A stretch of 27,019 bases of DNA from RGIG1995 sp045587445 (GTDB lineage: Bacteria; Bacillota; Clostridia; Oscillospirales; CAG-272), in contig JAZNCH010000055.1 of NCBI GenBank assembly GCA_045587445.1, positions 1-27,019 on the forward strand. The letters run 5' to 3'. Position numbers and translations under genes: made by a program. Under the pieces are notes generated by a model. The model was not told where the DNA came from. It saw only the letters and a program-made list of their open reading frames with translations, and searched no databases. The stretch's first letter is position 1. Each line of letters starts with the position of its first letter. Positions 17,313 through 23,421 of the stretch are shown here, piece after piece.

Positions 17313-17350
17313 TTTCGGCATAAATAGGCATCTTTCGGCATATTTTGCAT
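17313..17350. repeat. GGCAT repeats in exact 10-bp phase
   Basis: GGCAT occurs at 17317-17321, 17327-17331 and 17337-17341, each 10 bp apart. TGCAT follows at 17346-17350. The first and third copies extend to TTTCGGCAT. All lie on one face of the helix about 75-110 bp upstream of the operon -35, a typical place for an activator. Confidence 0.5.
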
Positions 17351-17436
17351 TTCATTCGCTTTTCAATCCTTGAGTAAACCACTCTTACTTAAATACAAGC
17401 ATACTTTATATATATTTACTCTTTTTTTACATTTAG

Positions 17437-17474
17437 TTGGTAATAAACCAAGTTAAGTAAATTTTATTTACCAA
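17437..17474. promoter_or_regulatory. Nested palindromes with TTGGT/ACCAA half-sites
   Basis: TTGGTaataaACCAA (17437-17451) is immediately followed by GTAAATtttATTTAC (17457-17471). The leftmost TTGGTAA (17437-17443) also pairs with TTACCAA (17468-17474). Perfect arms in overlapping registers suggest an operator or a small cruciform-prone element. Confidence 0.35.
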
Positions 17475-17515
17475 CATTTTTTAATTGCATTGTATAAAAA
17501 TATTAAACTTTTTTG

Positions 17516-17567
17516 TGCAACTTGCACTTAAATCAAGCGTTTTTTTCTACATTTATGCAACTTGCAC
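17516..17567. repeat. Paired TGCAACTTGCAC palindromes, 40 bp apart
   Basis: The 12-mer TGCAACTTGCAC occurs at 17516-17527 and 17556-17567. With its 5' G the first copy is a perfect 13-bp palindrome (GTGCAAcTTGCAC); the second retains an 11-bp core. The 40-bp repeat is close to four helical turns. The half-site TTGCACAA also appears in the 2055/2155 motifs. Confidence 0.5.
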
Positions 17568-17673
17568 AAATCACAAAATTTATAATTGCCCCAACGTCAA
17601 TTATAAACATTATGTAAATTGTGCATTCAAAAACATATATATACTTCAACCAGTGCATTTTTGCTTAATAATA

Positions 17674-17702
17674 TTGTATTTTTTATATTAATGTGCTATA
17701 AT
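17674..17702 (+). promoter_or_regulatory. Predicted extended -10 promoter of the pyridoxal/pyridoxamine kinase gene
   Basis: TTGTAT (17674-17679) and TATAAT (17697-17702) are spaced by 17 bp, with TGC directly before the -10. Transcription would begin near 17709, about 28 nt before the ATG. Confidence 0.7.
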
Positions 17703-17736
17703 TCAAAAAAGCATATTTCAGAGAAGGAAGTCCATT

Positions 17737-18585
17737 ATGAATAGACAAAAAAGTGCAGTTACCATTAACGATATATCAGGAATAGGCAGATGCTCCATCA
17801 CCGTAGCTTGTCCCATCCTTTCTGCCGCAGGCATTCAAACTTGCGTACTCCCCACCGCCCTCCTTTCTACTCATACAGGCGGTTTTCTTGGATATTCATT
17901 TCTCGATTTAACAGACGAGATGACAAAAATAATTAACCATTGGTCCACTTTGAATATGACTTTTGATGCTATTTACAGTGGGTATCTCGGAAGCACAGAA
18001 CAAATTAATACCGTTATCAACTTTATCGACAGCAACAAAAACAAGAAAAATCTTGTTATGGTAGACCCGGTAATGGGAGATGCAGGTAGATTTTACGCAG
18101 GGTTTACCCCCGAATATATAAAGGGAATGAAAGAACTGTGCGGAAAAGCCGATATTATAGTTCCAAACATTACAGAAGCATTTTTCCTTTTAGACAGAGA
18201 ATATTCGGAAGGACCGTATACCGAAGAATTTATAAAAGAACTCATGAAAGACATCTCGAAAACAGGGTGCAATAATATAGTTCTTACAGGGGTATATTTT
18301 AACGATTCCGAGGTAGGCGCAGCATCATACGACTCAGAAAACGACGTTTTTGAAGTATATCTTGCACCGCGAATAGAGGGTTTTTATCACGGAACAGGCG
18401 ACGTGTTTGCATCCGTTCTTTTATCCGCCCTCTTAAACAACAAAACCCTCGCCGAAGCCACAAAAATTGCAGTAGACTTCACCGAGGATTCCATTGTTAA
18501 AACGAAGAATGCAGGTACCGACACAAGATTCGGAGTACTATTTGAGCAAGTTATTCCCTCTCTTATAAGAAAGCTCGAATTATAA
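17737..18585 (+). CDS. Pyridoxal/pyridoxamine kinase (PfkB/ThiD-like fold)
   Basis: This 282-residue cytoplasmic kinase phosphorylates B6 vitamers with ATP in the salvage route to pyridoxal 5'-phosphate. Family marks are visible. The N-terminus is NDISGIGRCSITVACPILSA (11-30). It is followed by LPTALLSTHTGGF (38-50), a PdxK/PdxY pattern in which the His lies near the substrate. The MVDPVMGD phosphate segment is at 108-115, PNITEA at 143-148, and the ATP-site HGTGDVF at 218-224 supplies the catalytic base Asp222. A GAAGGAAG site precedes the ATG. It stands alone under its own promoter and overlaps the convergent gene downstream by 6 bp. PdxK versus PdxY naming cannot be settled from sequence. 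Confidence 0.88.
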   Translation: MNRQKSAVTINDISGIGRCSITVACPILSAAGIQTCVLPTALLSTHTGGFLGYSFLDLTDEMTKIINHWSTLNMTFDAIYSGYLGSTEQINTVINFIDSNKNKKNLVMVDPVMGDAGRFYAGFTPEYIKGMKELCGKADIIVPNITEAFFLLDREYSEGPYTEEFIKELMKDISKTGCNNIVLTGVYFNDSEVGAASYDSENDVFEVYLAPRIEGFYHGTGDVFASVLLSALLNNKTLAEATKIAVDFTEDSIVKTKNAGTDTRFGVLFEQVIPSLIRKLEL

Positions 18586-19074
18586 AAGCATCATCAATAC
18601 CAATATCATAATAACATCGTCTTCAGACTTGCTGTTGAGCATAAGCATTATCATAGCGCATATCAGTATATCTTCCGCTTCAAAGCTTTTCTCCTTAAGT
18701 CCGGCGATTATTTTTCTTATACCATTTTCTTGTTCCTTTTCGTGTTTTGGCAACGGCGGATTCAGATGAGAAAAATACGGTCTATCCCCCCGTCTTTGAG
18801 GGATGCGGCTTCTGTTGGAATATGAAGAATCGTTTTCGACCAACCTTTCTATTCCCTCTGCATTAATTCCGCCGTATAACGAGCCGCTTATATCGTATAT
18901 CATTCCTCTGTAATTGGGCGGCGGATTCGGAAGAACGGTTTCAATTTCCGTTGTTTCCTCTTTTTCTTCTTTTTTATTAACGCACTCTTCTGTTACGGCG
19001 GAATTTTTTTCGGTGTGATTTTGCAAAGGCTCTCGCCGACGAACATTTCTGCCGCTTGTATTTCGACTATACAC
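18580..19074 (-). CDS. Hypothetical protein with hydrophobic C-terminus (164 aa, GTG start)
   Basis: I do not recognise this family. The frame opens with GTG at 19074, preceded by a weak AGAGAG site, and there is no internal ATG near the N-terminus. Residues 1-125 are polar, rich in Arg, Asn, Glu and Pro, with a PPNYRGMIYD segment. The last 40 or so residues turn strongly hydrophobic (AEDILICAMIMLML, then VIMILVLMMLL after an acidic break). That is a membrane-associating or self-assembling tail of a kind often seen in clostridial sporulation-associated hypotheticals, but this is only resemblance. It is the last of three small genes on this strand. Its final 6 bp overlap the end of the kinase gene, which is convergent, with no terminator between them. 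Confidence 0.65.
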   Translation of the reverse strand: MYSRNTSGRNVRRREPLQNHTEKNSAVTEECVNKKEEKEETTEIETVLPNPPPNYRGMIYDISGSLYGGINAEGIERLVENDSSYSNRSRIPQRRGDRPYFSHLNPPLPKHEKEQENGIRKIIAGLKEKSFEAEDILICAMIMLMLNSKSEDDVIMILVLMMLL

Positions 19075-19101
19075 TATATATCAACTCTCTTTCGCGTATC
19101 T

Positions 19102-19470
19102 TTAAAGAAACGATTTAAAAAGTCCCGTTTTTTCACTTAACTGAACAAGCTTAAGTATCTTGATTATTCCGTCTATCTTGTCGCATCTTTCGTGTCCGAC
19201 GTAAGGCTTTAAAGCCAATAGCAACCTTATAAGATTTTCTGCATCATCGCCTTTTTTGTTTTTGGTATGACAAGCGTCATTTTTATCATTACCGCAACCG
19301 TTATCATCTTTATGTTCATGTCTTTGAGGGCTTTTTTCTGTATAATCACGCACGTCTTGACCGTCCGAGCTGTCTTTCAGCTTTCCGGCTATTCCCATAA
19401 GGGTTTTCATCATTTCGGGATTTTCGGTCAGTTTGCTGATCATATCCCCTATATCATTCGAACCGTTCAT
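19102..19470 (-). CDS. Hypothetical small charged protein (122 aa)
   Basis: No known function is recognised. The N-terminal 35 residues form an amphipathic helix pair (IGDMISKLTENPEMMKTLMG). A hydrophilic middle of about 40 residues is rich in Asp, Lys, His and Asn and contains two isolated Cys. The C-terminal 45 residues are again helical (NLIRLLLALKPYVGHERCDK, then IDGIIKILKLVQLSEKTG). This 'ALKPYvg..R.dKidgiIKilkl' end looks like a conserved module rather than random sequence. The gene starts 11 bp after the 94-aa gene's stop, with an AGGA site inside that gap, and is followed after 27 bp by the 164-aa gene. Confidence 0.65.
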   Translation of the reverse strand: MNGSNDIGDMISKLTENPEMMKTLMGIAGKLKDSSDGQDVRDYTEKSPQRHEHKDDNGCGNDKNDACHTKNKKGDDAENLIRLLLALKPYVGHERCDKIDGIIKILKLVQLSEKTGLFKSFL

Positions 19471-19481
19471 AACATATAATC

Positions 19482-19727
19482 CTAAAAATCAGACTGTTTT
19501 TTTATGTTGTTTAACGTTTCCTCGTCGAGCATGGAAAGCGCGTTTTGCAGGTCGCGTTCGGACATATTTGACAGCCCTTTTCTAAGCTTTGATATATCCG
19601 ATACCGTTTGCTCTACCCTTCGTCCGCTTACTCCCGCGCTTTGAGCAATTGCACGAACAATATTTTTTAACTCTTCGTCGCTTATTGTGTCAAGCTTATT
19701 CATTATTTGCCTCTTATCGATTTCCAT
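19482..19727 (-). CDS. Hypothetical small helical protein (81 aa)
   Basis: I place the start at 19727 because GGAG lies 9 bases upstream; the longer frame from 19766 has no ribosome site. The 81 residues are predicted to be almost all helical. They comprise an N-terminal MEIDKRQIMNKLDTISDEEL block, an AIAQSAGVSGRR turn, and repeated 'LSNMSERDLQNALSMLDEE' helices near the end. There is no membrane segment or signal peptide. It is the first of three same-strand genes (this, the 122-aa and the 164-aa gene) that probably form one transcript, divergent from the phosphodiesterase gene across 91 bp. The function is unknown. Confidence 0.7.
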   Translation of the reverse strand: MEIDKRQIMNKLDTISDEELKNIVRAIAQSAGVSGRRVEQTVSDISKLRKGLSNMSERDLQNALSMLDEETLNNIKKQSDF

Positions 19728-19818
19728 AGATAATTTCTCCTTTTGAATAATATTTTTTATATTCATAAGCAGTATATGATTAAAAACTATTCAGGTTACT
19801 TAAAAAGGATAAAAATAT

Positions 19819-20340
19819 ATGAAAATACTGGTTTTTTCCGACAGTCACGGCTCCCCTGCCAACATTTCAAGAGCAATAAAGCTTCACCCCGATGCAAAAA
19901 TACTCATACACCTCGGCGACGGAATAAACGATTTGTATAAAATAAAAGAAACCAATCCCGATTATGAAACCGCTATGGTTTACGGCAATTTTGAGGATAG
20001 TTTTTTTGTAAAGAGAAGCGAAAATACATTTAACTGCATTGATGCACAAGGTATAAAGATATTTTTATGTCATGGGCATAGATACAGCGTAGGATATTCA
20101 AAACAAAATCTTATATATGCCGCGTTGGAGCAAAATGCCGACATAGCATTATTCGGACATACACACGTAAAATATAAAGAGTATATTTCGCCCGAAAGAC
20201 TGAACACAAACAGGGAAAAAGGGCTTTATTTATTTAATCCGGGCAGTATTTCGCACCCCCGCGACGGCATTTACGCCTCGTTCGGCATAATTGAAATAAG
20301 AGATAACGGTATACTACTGTCTCATTGCATAATAAAATAA
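19819..20340 (+). CDS. YfcE/MJ0936-type metallophosphoesterase
   Basis: The 173-residue protein is a small calcineurin-like phosphodiesterase. The metal-binding motifs are in order: FSDSHG (Asp8, His10), HLGDG (Asp34), YGNF (Asn57), CHGH (His85) and GHTH (His114, His116). The usual GN-(C/H)-D motif reads GNFED here. Members of this family hydrolyse phosphodiesters in vitro, but the physiological substrate is generally unknown. A single AAAGGA site precedes the ATG. It begins a plus-strand run with the next two genes (gaps of 14 and 28 bp), which ends at a terminator after 22050. Confidence 0.88.
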   Translation: MKILVFSDSHGSPANISRAIKLHPDAKILIHLGDGINDLYKIKETNPDYETAMVYGNFEDSFFVKRSENTFNCIDAQGIKIFLCHGHRYSVGYSKQNLIYAALEQNADIALFGHTHVKYKEYISPERLNTNREKGLYLFNPGSISHPRDGIYASFGIIEIRDNGILLSHCIIK

Positions 20341-20354
20341 CAAAGGAACTTTTT

Positions 20355-20840
20355 ATGAAATATACACCCTATTCCGATACAAGAATTATAAAGATTATTG
20401 TGTTGCTTCTTGCCCTGTGTTCACTTGTTTTTATCGGTTTTTCAATAGCGACCAACAACGTTTCGTCAGACATTATGAAAACATTAGCTGTTATACCGTT
20501 TTCTGCAGCAATATTAACTGCAGTACGCTTTGGAGTATGCTCATACACTTATATTCTTGATGATTTTGAATTTATAGTTATACAAAGATTCGGAAAGAAA
20601 ACAAAAACGGTTTGCAGACTTTTTTATACGGACATTACCGATGTGATCAGCTTTGATGAGGCAAAAGATAAAATAAAGGGAAGAAGCAGATATAACTACC
20701 GTGTTAAAATACTTCCATATAGCTCATATTGCCTCTTTTATGAGCTTGGAAATGAAGACGGTGTTGTTTTATTTGAGCCGAACGAAAATTTTGTAAAAGT
20801 TTTAAAAAAATATATTCAAAAAGATATACTAAACGATTGA
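20355..20840 (+). CDS. Small membrane protein with two N-terminal helices and a PH-like C-terminal part
   Basis: I start the gene at 20355, where AAAGGAACTTTTT precedes the ATG; an upstream in-frame ATG overlaps the previous gene and has no ribosome site. The 161 residues contain two closely spaced membrane helices (about 12-32 and 43-62). A soluble beta-rich segment follows: YILDDFEFIVIQRFGKK, then VCRLFYTDITDVISF, and later KILPYSSYCLFYE. That layout resembles small bacterial proteins with a PH-like domain after a membrane hairpin, but the match is by eye only. Its position between the phosphodiesterase and the metal transporter suggests co-transcription. The function is unknown. Confidence 0.7.
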   Translation: MKYTPYSDTRIIKIIVLLLALCSLVFIGFSIATNNVSSDIMKTLAVIPFSAAILTAVRFGVCSYTYILDDFEFIVIQRFGKKTKTVCRLFYTDITDVISFDEAKDKIKGRSRYNYRVKILPYSSYCLFYELGNEDGVVLFEPNENFVKVLKKYIQKDILND

Positions 20841-20868
20841 AAGACTTATTGAAAGGACATATTTTAGT

Positions 20869-22050
20869 ATGAACTCACTTTTTAAGCTTTTTATAAAAAA
20901 TGCAGACGCTACGTCAGACCCCGCAGTCAGAAATGCGTACGGAAATTTTACAGGTTTTTTCGGTATTATATCAAACCTTATATTGTTTGCAGTAAAGGTT
21001 ACGTTGGGCGTTGTTACAGCGAGCATTTCGGTTACGGCAGATGCGATAAACAACCTCTGCGATGCAGGCTCGTCGATTATAACCGTTTTCGGCTTTAAGA
21101 TAGCAGGCAAACCGGCAGATGCTAAACACCCATACGGACACGCTCGTATGGAGTATATTTCGGGACTTATAGTATCGTGTCTTATAACGTCTATAGGCTT
21201 TGATTTGGCAATAAGCTCGATAGAAAAGATAATTACACCCACCGAGACGAAATATTCCATACTCGGTATAGTTATTCTCGGAATTACCGTTTTGGCAAAG
21301 CTTTTTCAAGGTATAGTATACCGTTCCGCAGGCAAAAAAATTGATTCTCAAGCCTTGATTGCCTCATCAACCGACAGTATAAACGACGTTATATCGACAG
21401 TGGTTGTTATTATAGGAAGCGTAATAGGACTGGCAACAGACTTAAAAGTTGACGGTTGGTTGGGATGTGCACTTGCACTGTTTGTTATTTATTCGGGTAT
21501 AAAGCTTATAATTGAAACGTCAGACCCACTTCTCGGAGCAGCCCCCGACGAAGAAATTGTAAACAAGCTTTCAGAGAAGATATTGAGCTACGACGGAGTT
21601 ATAGGAATACACGACCTCGTTGTACACAGCTATGGGTTTGGACGATGTTTTGCATCTGTTCACGCTGAAGTTCCGGCAAGTACAAACATTTTGCTCAGCC
21701 ACGATACGATAGATAATATTGAATTTGAAGTGCTTGAGCAAATGAATATTCACCTTGTTATTCACCTTGACCCGATTGAGACGGACAATTCCGCCGTTAA
21801 TGATTTGAGGACTGCAGTTCAACTAATTTTACAACACAAAGACCCCCGCATTTCAATGCACGATTTCAGGGTAGTTTTCGGAGACACGCATACCAATCTT
21901 ATTTTTGATGTTAATTTACCCTTTGACTACGAGACAGACGATAATTTCTTCTGTTCCGAAATAACAAAAGATATAAGAAAGATTGACCCCACCTACAATA
22001 CTGTAATAACTGTCGACCGAAACTATATAAATTCAAGAAACAAGAATTAA
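20869..22050 (+). CDS. Cation diffusion facilitator family transporter
   Basis: The 393-residue membrane protein should export a divalent metal in exchange for protons. About six helices occupy residues 28-215. The family HPYGHARMEYI loop follows helix 2 (87-97). The transport-site motifs are N61xxxD65 in helix 2 (with Asp58 one turn earlier) and D169xxxD173 in helix 5. An Asp/Asn set rather than a His-containing one leans towards manganese over zinc, though this is inference from family comparisons. The cytoplasmic C-terminal domain (225-310) is followed by roughly 80 extra residues that resemble a partial second copy. A GAAAGGA site precedes the ATG. It is the last gene of the run that starts at 19819. 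Confidence 0.9.
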   Translation: MNSLFKLFIKNADATSDPAVRNAYGNFTGFFGIISNLILFAVKVTLGVVTASISVTADAINNLCDAGSSIITVFGFKIAGKPADAKHPYGHARMEYISGLIVSCLITSIGFDLAISSIEKIITPTETKYSILGIVILGITVLAKLFQGIVYRSAGKKIDSQALIASSTDSINDVISTVVVIIGSVIGLATDLKVDGWLGCALALFVIYSGIKLIIETSDPLLGAAPDEEIVNKLSEKILSYDGVIGIHDLVVHSYGFGRCFASVHAEVPASTNILLSHDTIDNIEFEVLEQMNIHLVIHLDPIETDNSAVNDLRTAVQLILQHKDPRISMHDFRVVFGDTHTNLIFDVNLPFDYETDDNFFCSEITKDIRKIDPTYNTVITVDRNYINSRNKN

Positions 22051-22055
22051 TACAA

Positions 22056-22079
22056 AAAAGCACCCAAAAGGGTGCTTTT
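22056..22079 (+). terminator. Intrinsic terminator after the metal transporter gene
   Basis: AAAAGCACCC (22056-22065) and GGGTGCTTTT (22070-22079) form a perfect 10-bp stem with an AAAA loop, 6 bases past the stop codon. The A and T flanks mean it could act on both strands. Confidence 0.85.
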
Positions 22080-22104
22080 CATAAAGCAGGTTAAACCTAT
22101 CATT

Positions 22105-22175
22105 GTAGGGGGGATTCACGAATCGTCCGCCAAAGAATTGCAAAACAAAACGGGCGATTCGTGAATCGCCCCTAC
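22105..22175. repeat. 24-bp inverted repeat, ATTCACGAATCG type
   Basis: Arms at 22105-22128 and 22152-22175 match at 22 of 24 positions around a 23-nt spacer. Each arm contains GATTCACGAATCG or its complement, itself a near palindrome. It looks like a dispersed non-coding palindromic element of the kind scattered in many clostridial genomes. Only one copy lies in this window, so dispersal is inference. Confidence 0.65.
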
Positions 22176-22227
22176 TGCAAGGTGTGTAATATGTTACACC
22201 ATATAGGTGTGCTTTCGTGGCGATACC

Positions 22228-22349
22228 AAGCCTTCTCCTGTGGGAGAAAGGGGACCGCGTTAGCGGTGGATGAGGAGTTACTGTGCGTTTTAAACACCTC
22301 ATCCGTCAGCCTTCGGCTGCCACCTTCTCCCGCTGGGGAAGGCTTTTTT
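22228..22349. repeat. Branched palindromic element with CAGCCTTCGGCTG core
   Basis: The outer arms AAGCCTTC (22228-22235) and GAAGGCTT (22338-22345) enclose a series of hairpins: CTTCTCC-tgt-GGGAGAA, ACCGC-gtta-GCGGT, ATGAGG with CCTCAT, CAGCC-ttc-GGCTG, and CTTCTCCCgctGGGGAAG. A TTTTTT run ends it, so the plus-strand transcript would fold into a branched structure with a terminator-like tail. It resembles a mobile non-coding repeat (MITE- or REP-like) rather than a gene. The rest of 22176-22227 and 22350-22438 shows nothing else I can support beyond the short frame listed at 22366. Confidence 0.6.
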
Positions 22350-22365
22350 AGTCCGCTTCGAAAGC

Positions 22366-22422
22366 CTATCTGTTTTTCCTGACAAGTCCTGCTTTTTCAG
22401 ATACAAAAAGTGATGCCCACAT
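22366..22422 (-). other. Possible 18-residue ORF (MWASLFVSEKAGLVRKNR)
   Basis: An ATG at 22422 opens 18 codons ending in TAG, just downstream of the HTH-TPR gene. The basic ending KAGLVRKNR looks protein-like and might be a remnant of a gene end. The frame has no good ribosome site and lies beside the palindromic element, so it is more likely part of the repeat. Confidence 0.15.
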
Positions 22423-22438
22423 AAAAATATACTCTAAG

Positions 22439-23227
22439 TTATAGCCGTTCTTTTAGATATAAAATCTTTTTTTTGAAAAAATTGCGTTCGGAATTCCACG
22501 CATCACTTGCCTCTAATAATTCCAGTACTCCCATGGCTTTTTCATATTCCTTTAATGCAGATTGCATATCTCCGTTTTCAATGTGGCACTCTGCAATACG
22601 AGACTGCATTTCAATCAAGCTACTCAAAGAAACTCCCATTTGTTTTTGTGCAGCATTCATTTTTTCTTCTCCACTCAAAATATATGCCATTTCGGATAAA
22701 CGCGAAAAATATATTTCAGGAATTTGTTCAAGTGCTAACCGGGCTCCGTTAAGATCCCCTTTAGCTTTATAGGCGTACGCCAAAAAACGAAGGGCATCGT
22801 ATTTTGTTGAATTGTCCTTTGTAACATCAATAACTTTTAATGCTATATCTATGGTTTTGTCCGGTTCTTTCCAATAGTTTATTAAATACAGAAGATTACA
22901 CAGTAAAATATCATTATTTGGATATTTTTTCAGTCCTTCTTCGATAATCCTACAACCCTCTTCTTGATTTGTTTCACGGTATTTAACACTTTTCTTTGCT
23001 ATAGAAACAGCATCATTTCTGATTTCTTCAAGATTATGATCAAAAAGTTCATCTATTGACACACCAAAGTAACTTGCCAGTACGGGAGCAAGCGTAATAT
23101 CGGGCAGTGCTATATTATTTTCCCACTTACTAACCGCCTGAAAGGAAACCCCTATACTTTCCGCGAGTTTTTCTTGAGTAATACCGCGTTGCTTTCTCAA
23201 TTCTCTTATTTTGTTTCCAATATTCAT
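22439..23227 (-). CDS. XRE-family HTH regulator with TPR-like C-terminal region
   Basis: I start this 262-residue protein at 23227 because GGAGGTGAACTT precedes that ATG directly; the in-frame ATG at 23248 has no ribosome site. Residues 1-62 form a Cro/C1-type helix-turn-helix (IGNKIRELRKQRGITQEKLA, then VSFQAVSKWENN). The remainder is helical with repeated tandem pairs (EEGLKKYPNNDILLCNLLYL, YDALRFLAYAYKAKGDLNGA, IAECHIENGDMQSALKEYEK), consistent with TPR units. Such HTH-TPR proteins can bind peptides or partner proteins through the repeats. No small secreted peptide gene is recognised next to it, and target genes are unknown. It is a single-gene unit with a strong promoter and may regulate itself. 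Confidence 0.85.
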   Translation of the reverse strand: MNIGNKIRELRKQRGITQEKLAESIGVSFQAVSKWENNIALPDITLAPVLASYFGVSIDELFDHNLEEIRNDAVSIAKKSVKYRETNQEEGCRIIEEGLKKYPNNDILLCNLLYLINYWKEPDKTIDIALKVIDVTKDNSTKYDALRFLAYAYKAKGDLNGARLALEQIPEIYFSRLSEMAYILSGEEKMNAAQKQMGVSLSSLIEMQSRIAECHIENGDMQSALKEYEKAMGVLELLEASDAWNSERNFFKKKILYLKERL

Positions 23228-23247
23228 AAGTTCACCTCCGTAATTCA

Positions 23248-23300
23248 AGGTGGTACCTGCCTTGTGTTTACATTATAACACAGTAATCTACTATTGACAA
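23248..23300 (-). promoter_or_regulatory. Promoter and symmetric leader motif of the HTH-TPR gene
   Basis: TTGTCA (23300-23295) and TATAAT (23277-23272) are spaced by 17 bp, with a TGT extended -10. Between the start site and the gene lies CAAGG-N9-CCTTG around a central GGTACC (23247-23264), an imperfect symmetric site that could be an operator for autoregulation. Confidence 0.7.
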
Positions 23301-23340
23301 TAACTGCTTAAACGAGATTTTTCAACTGTGGGTTGAATAA

Positions 23341-23376
23341 TTAAAAACGCACCATCGATTGATGATGCGTTTTTTG
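23341..23376. terminator. Intrinsic terminator after pheT
   Basis: AACGCACCATC (23346-23356) pairs with GATGATGCGTT (23361-23371) over 11 positions with one G-U pair, around a GATT loop. On the minus strand it ends in GTTTTTAATT, and on the plus strand in GTTTTTT. It lies about 50 bases past the pheT stop. A second small hairpin (CACCC-tctt-GGGTG, 23391-23404) lies between them. Confidence 0.85.
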
Positions 23377-23421
23377 AACTTTATGGTACACACCCTCTTG
23401 GGTGCTTTTCTTTACATCCTT

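Larger units (their letters stand above)
17244..17673. other. Regulatory-looking AT-rich spacer between divergent promoters
   Basis: There is no gene in this 430-bp stretch, but it holds several short symmetric or repeated motifs. These are the phased GGCAT set (17313-17350), a GAGTaaaccACTC palindrome (17372-17384), the nested ACCAA palindromes (17437-17474) and two TGCAACTTGCAC palindromes (17516-17567). Further GTGCATT half-sites lie at 17621 and 17653. It lies between the transporter promoter and the kinase promoter, so it could regulate either. Confidence 0.55.

Noticed and set aside
23247..23264. T-box-like core (AGGTGGTACCTG) on the plus strand
   Set aside because: It resembles the antiterminator bulge AGGGTGGNACCGCG, but there is no Stem I upstream, no terminator in register and no plus-strand gene downstream. 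It sits in the promoter-leader zone of a minus-strand gene.
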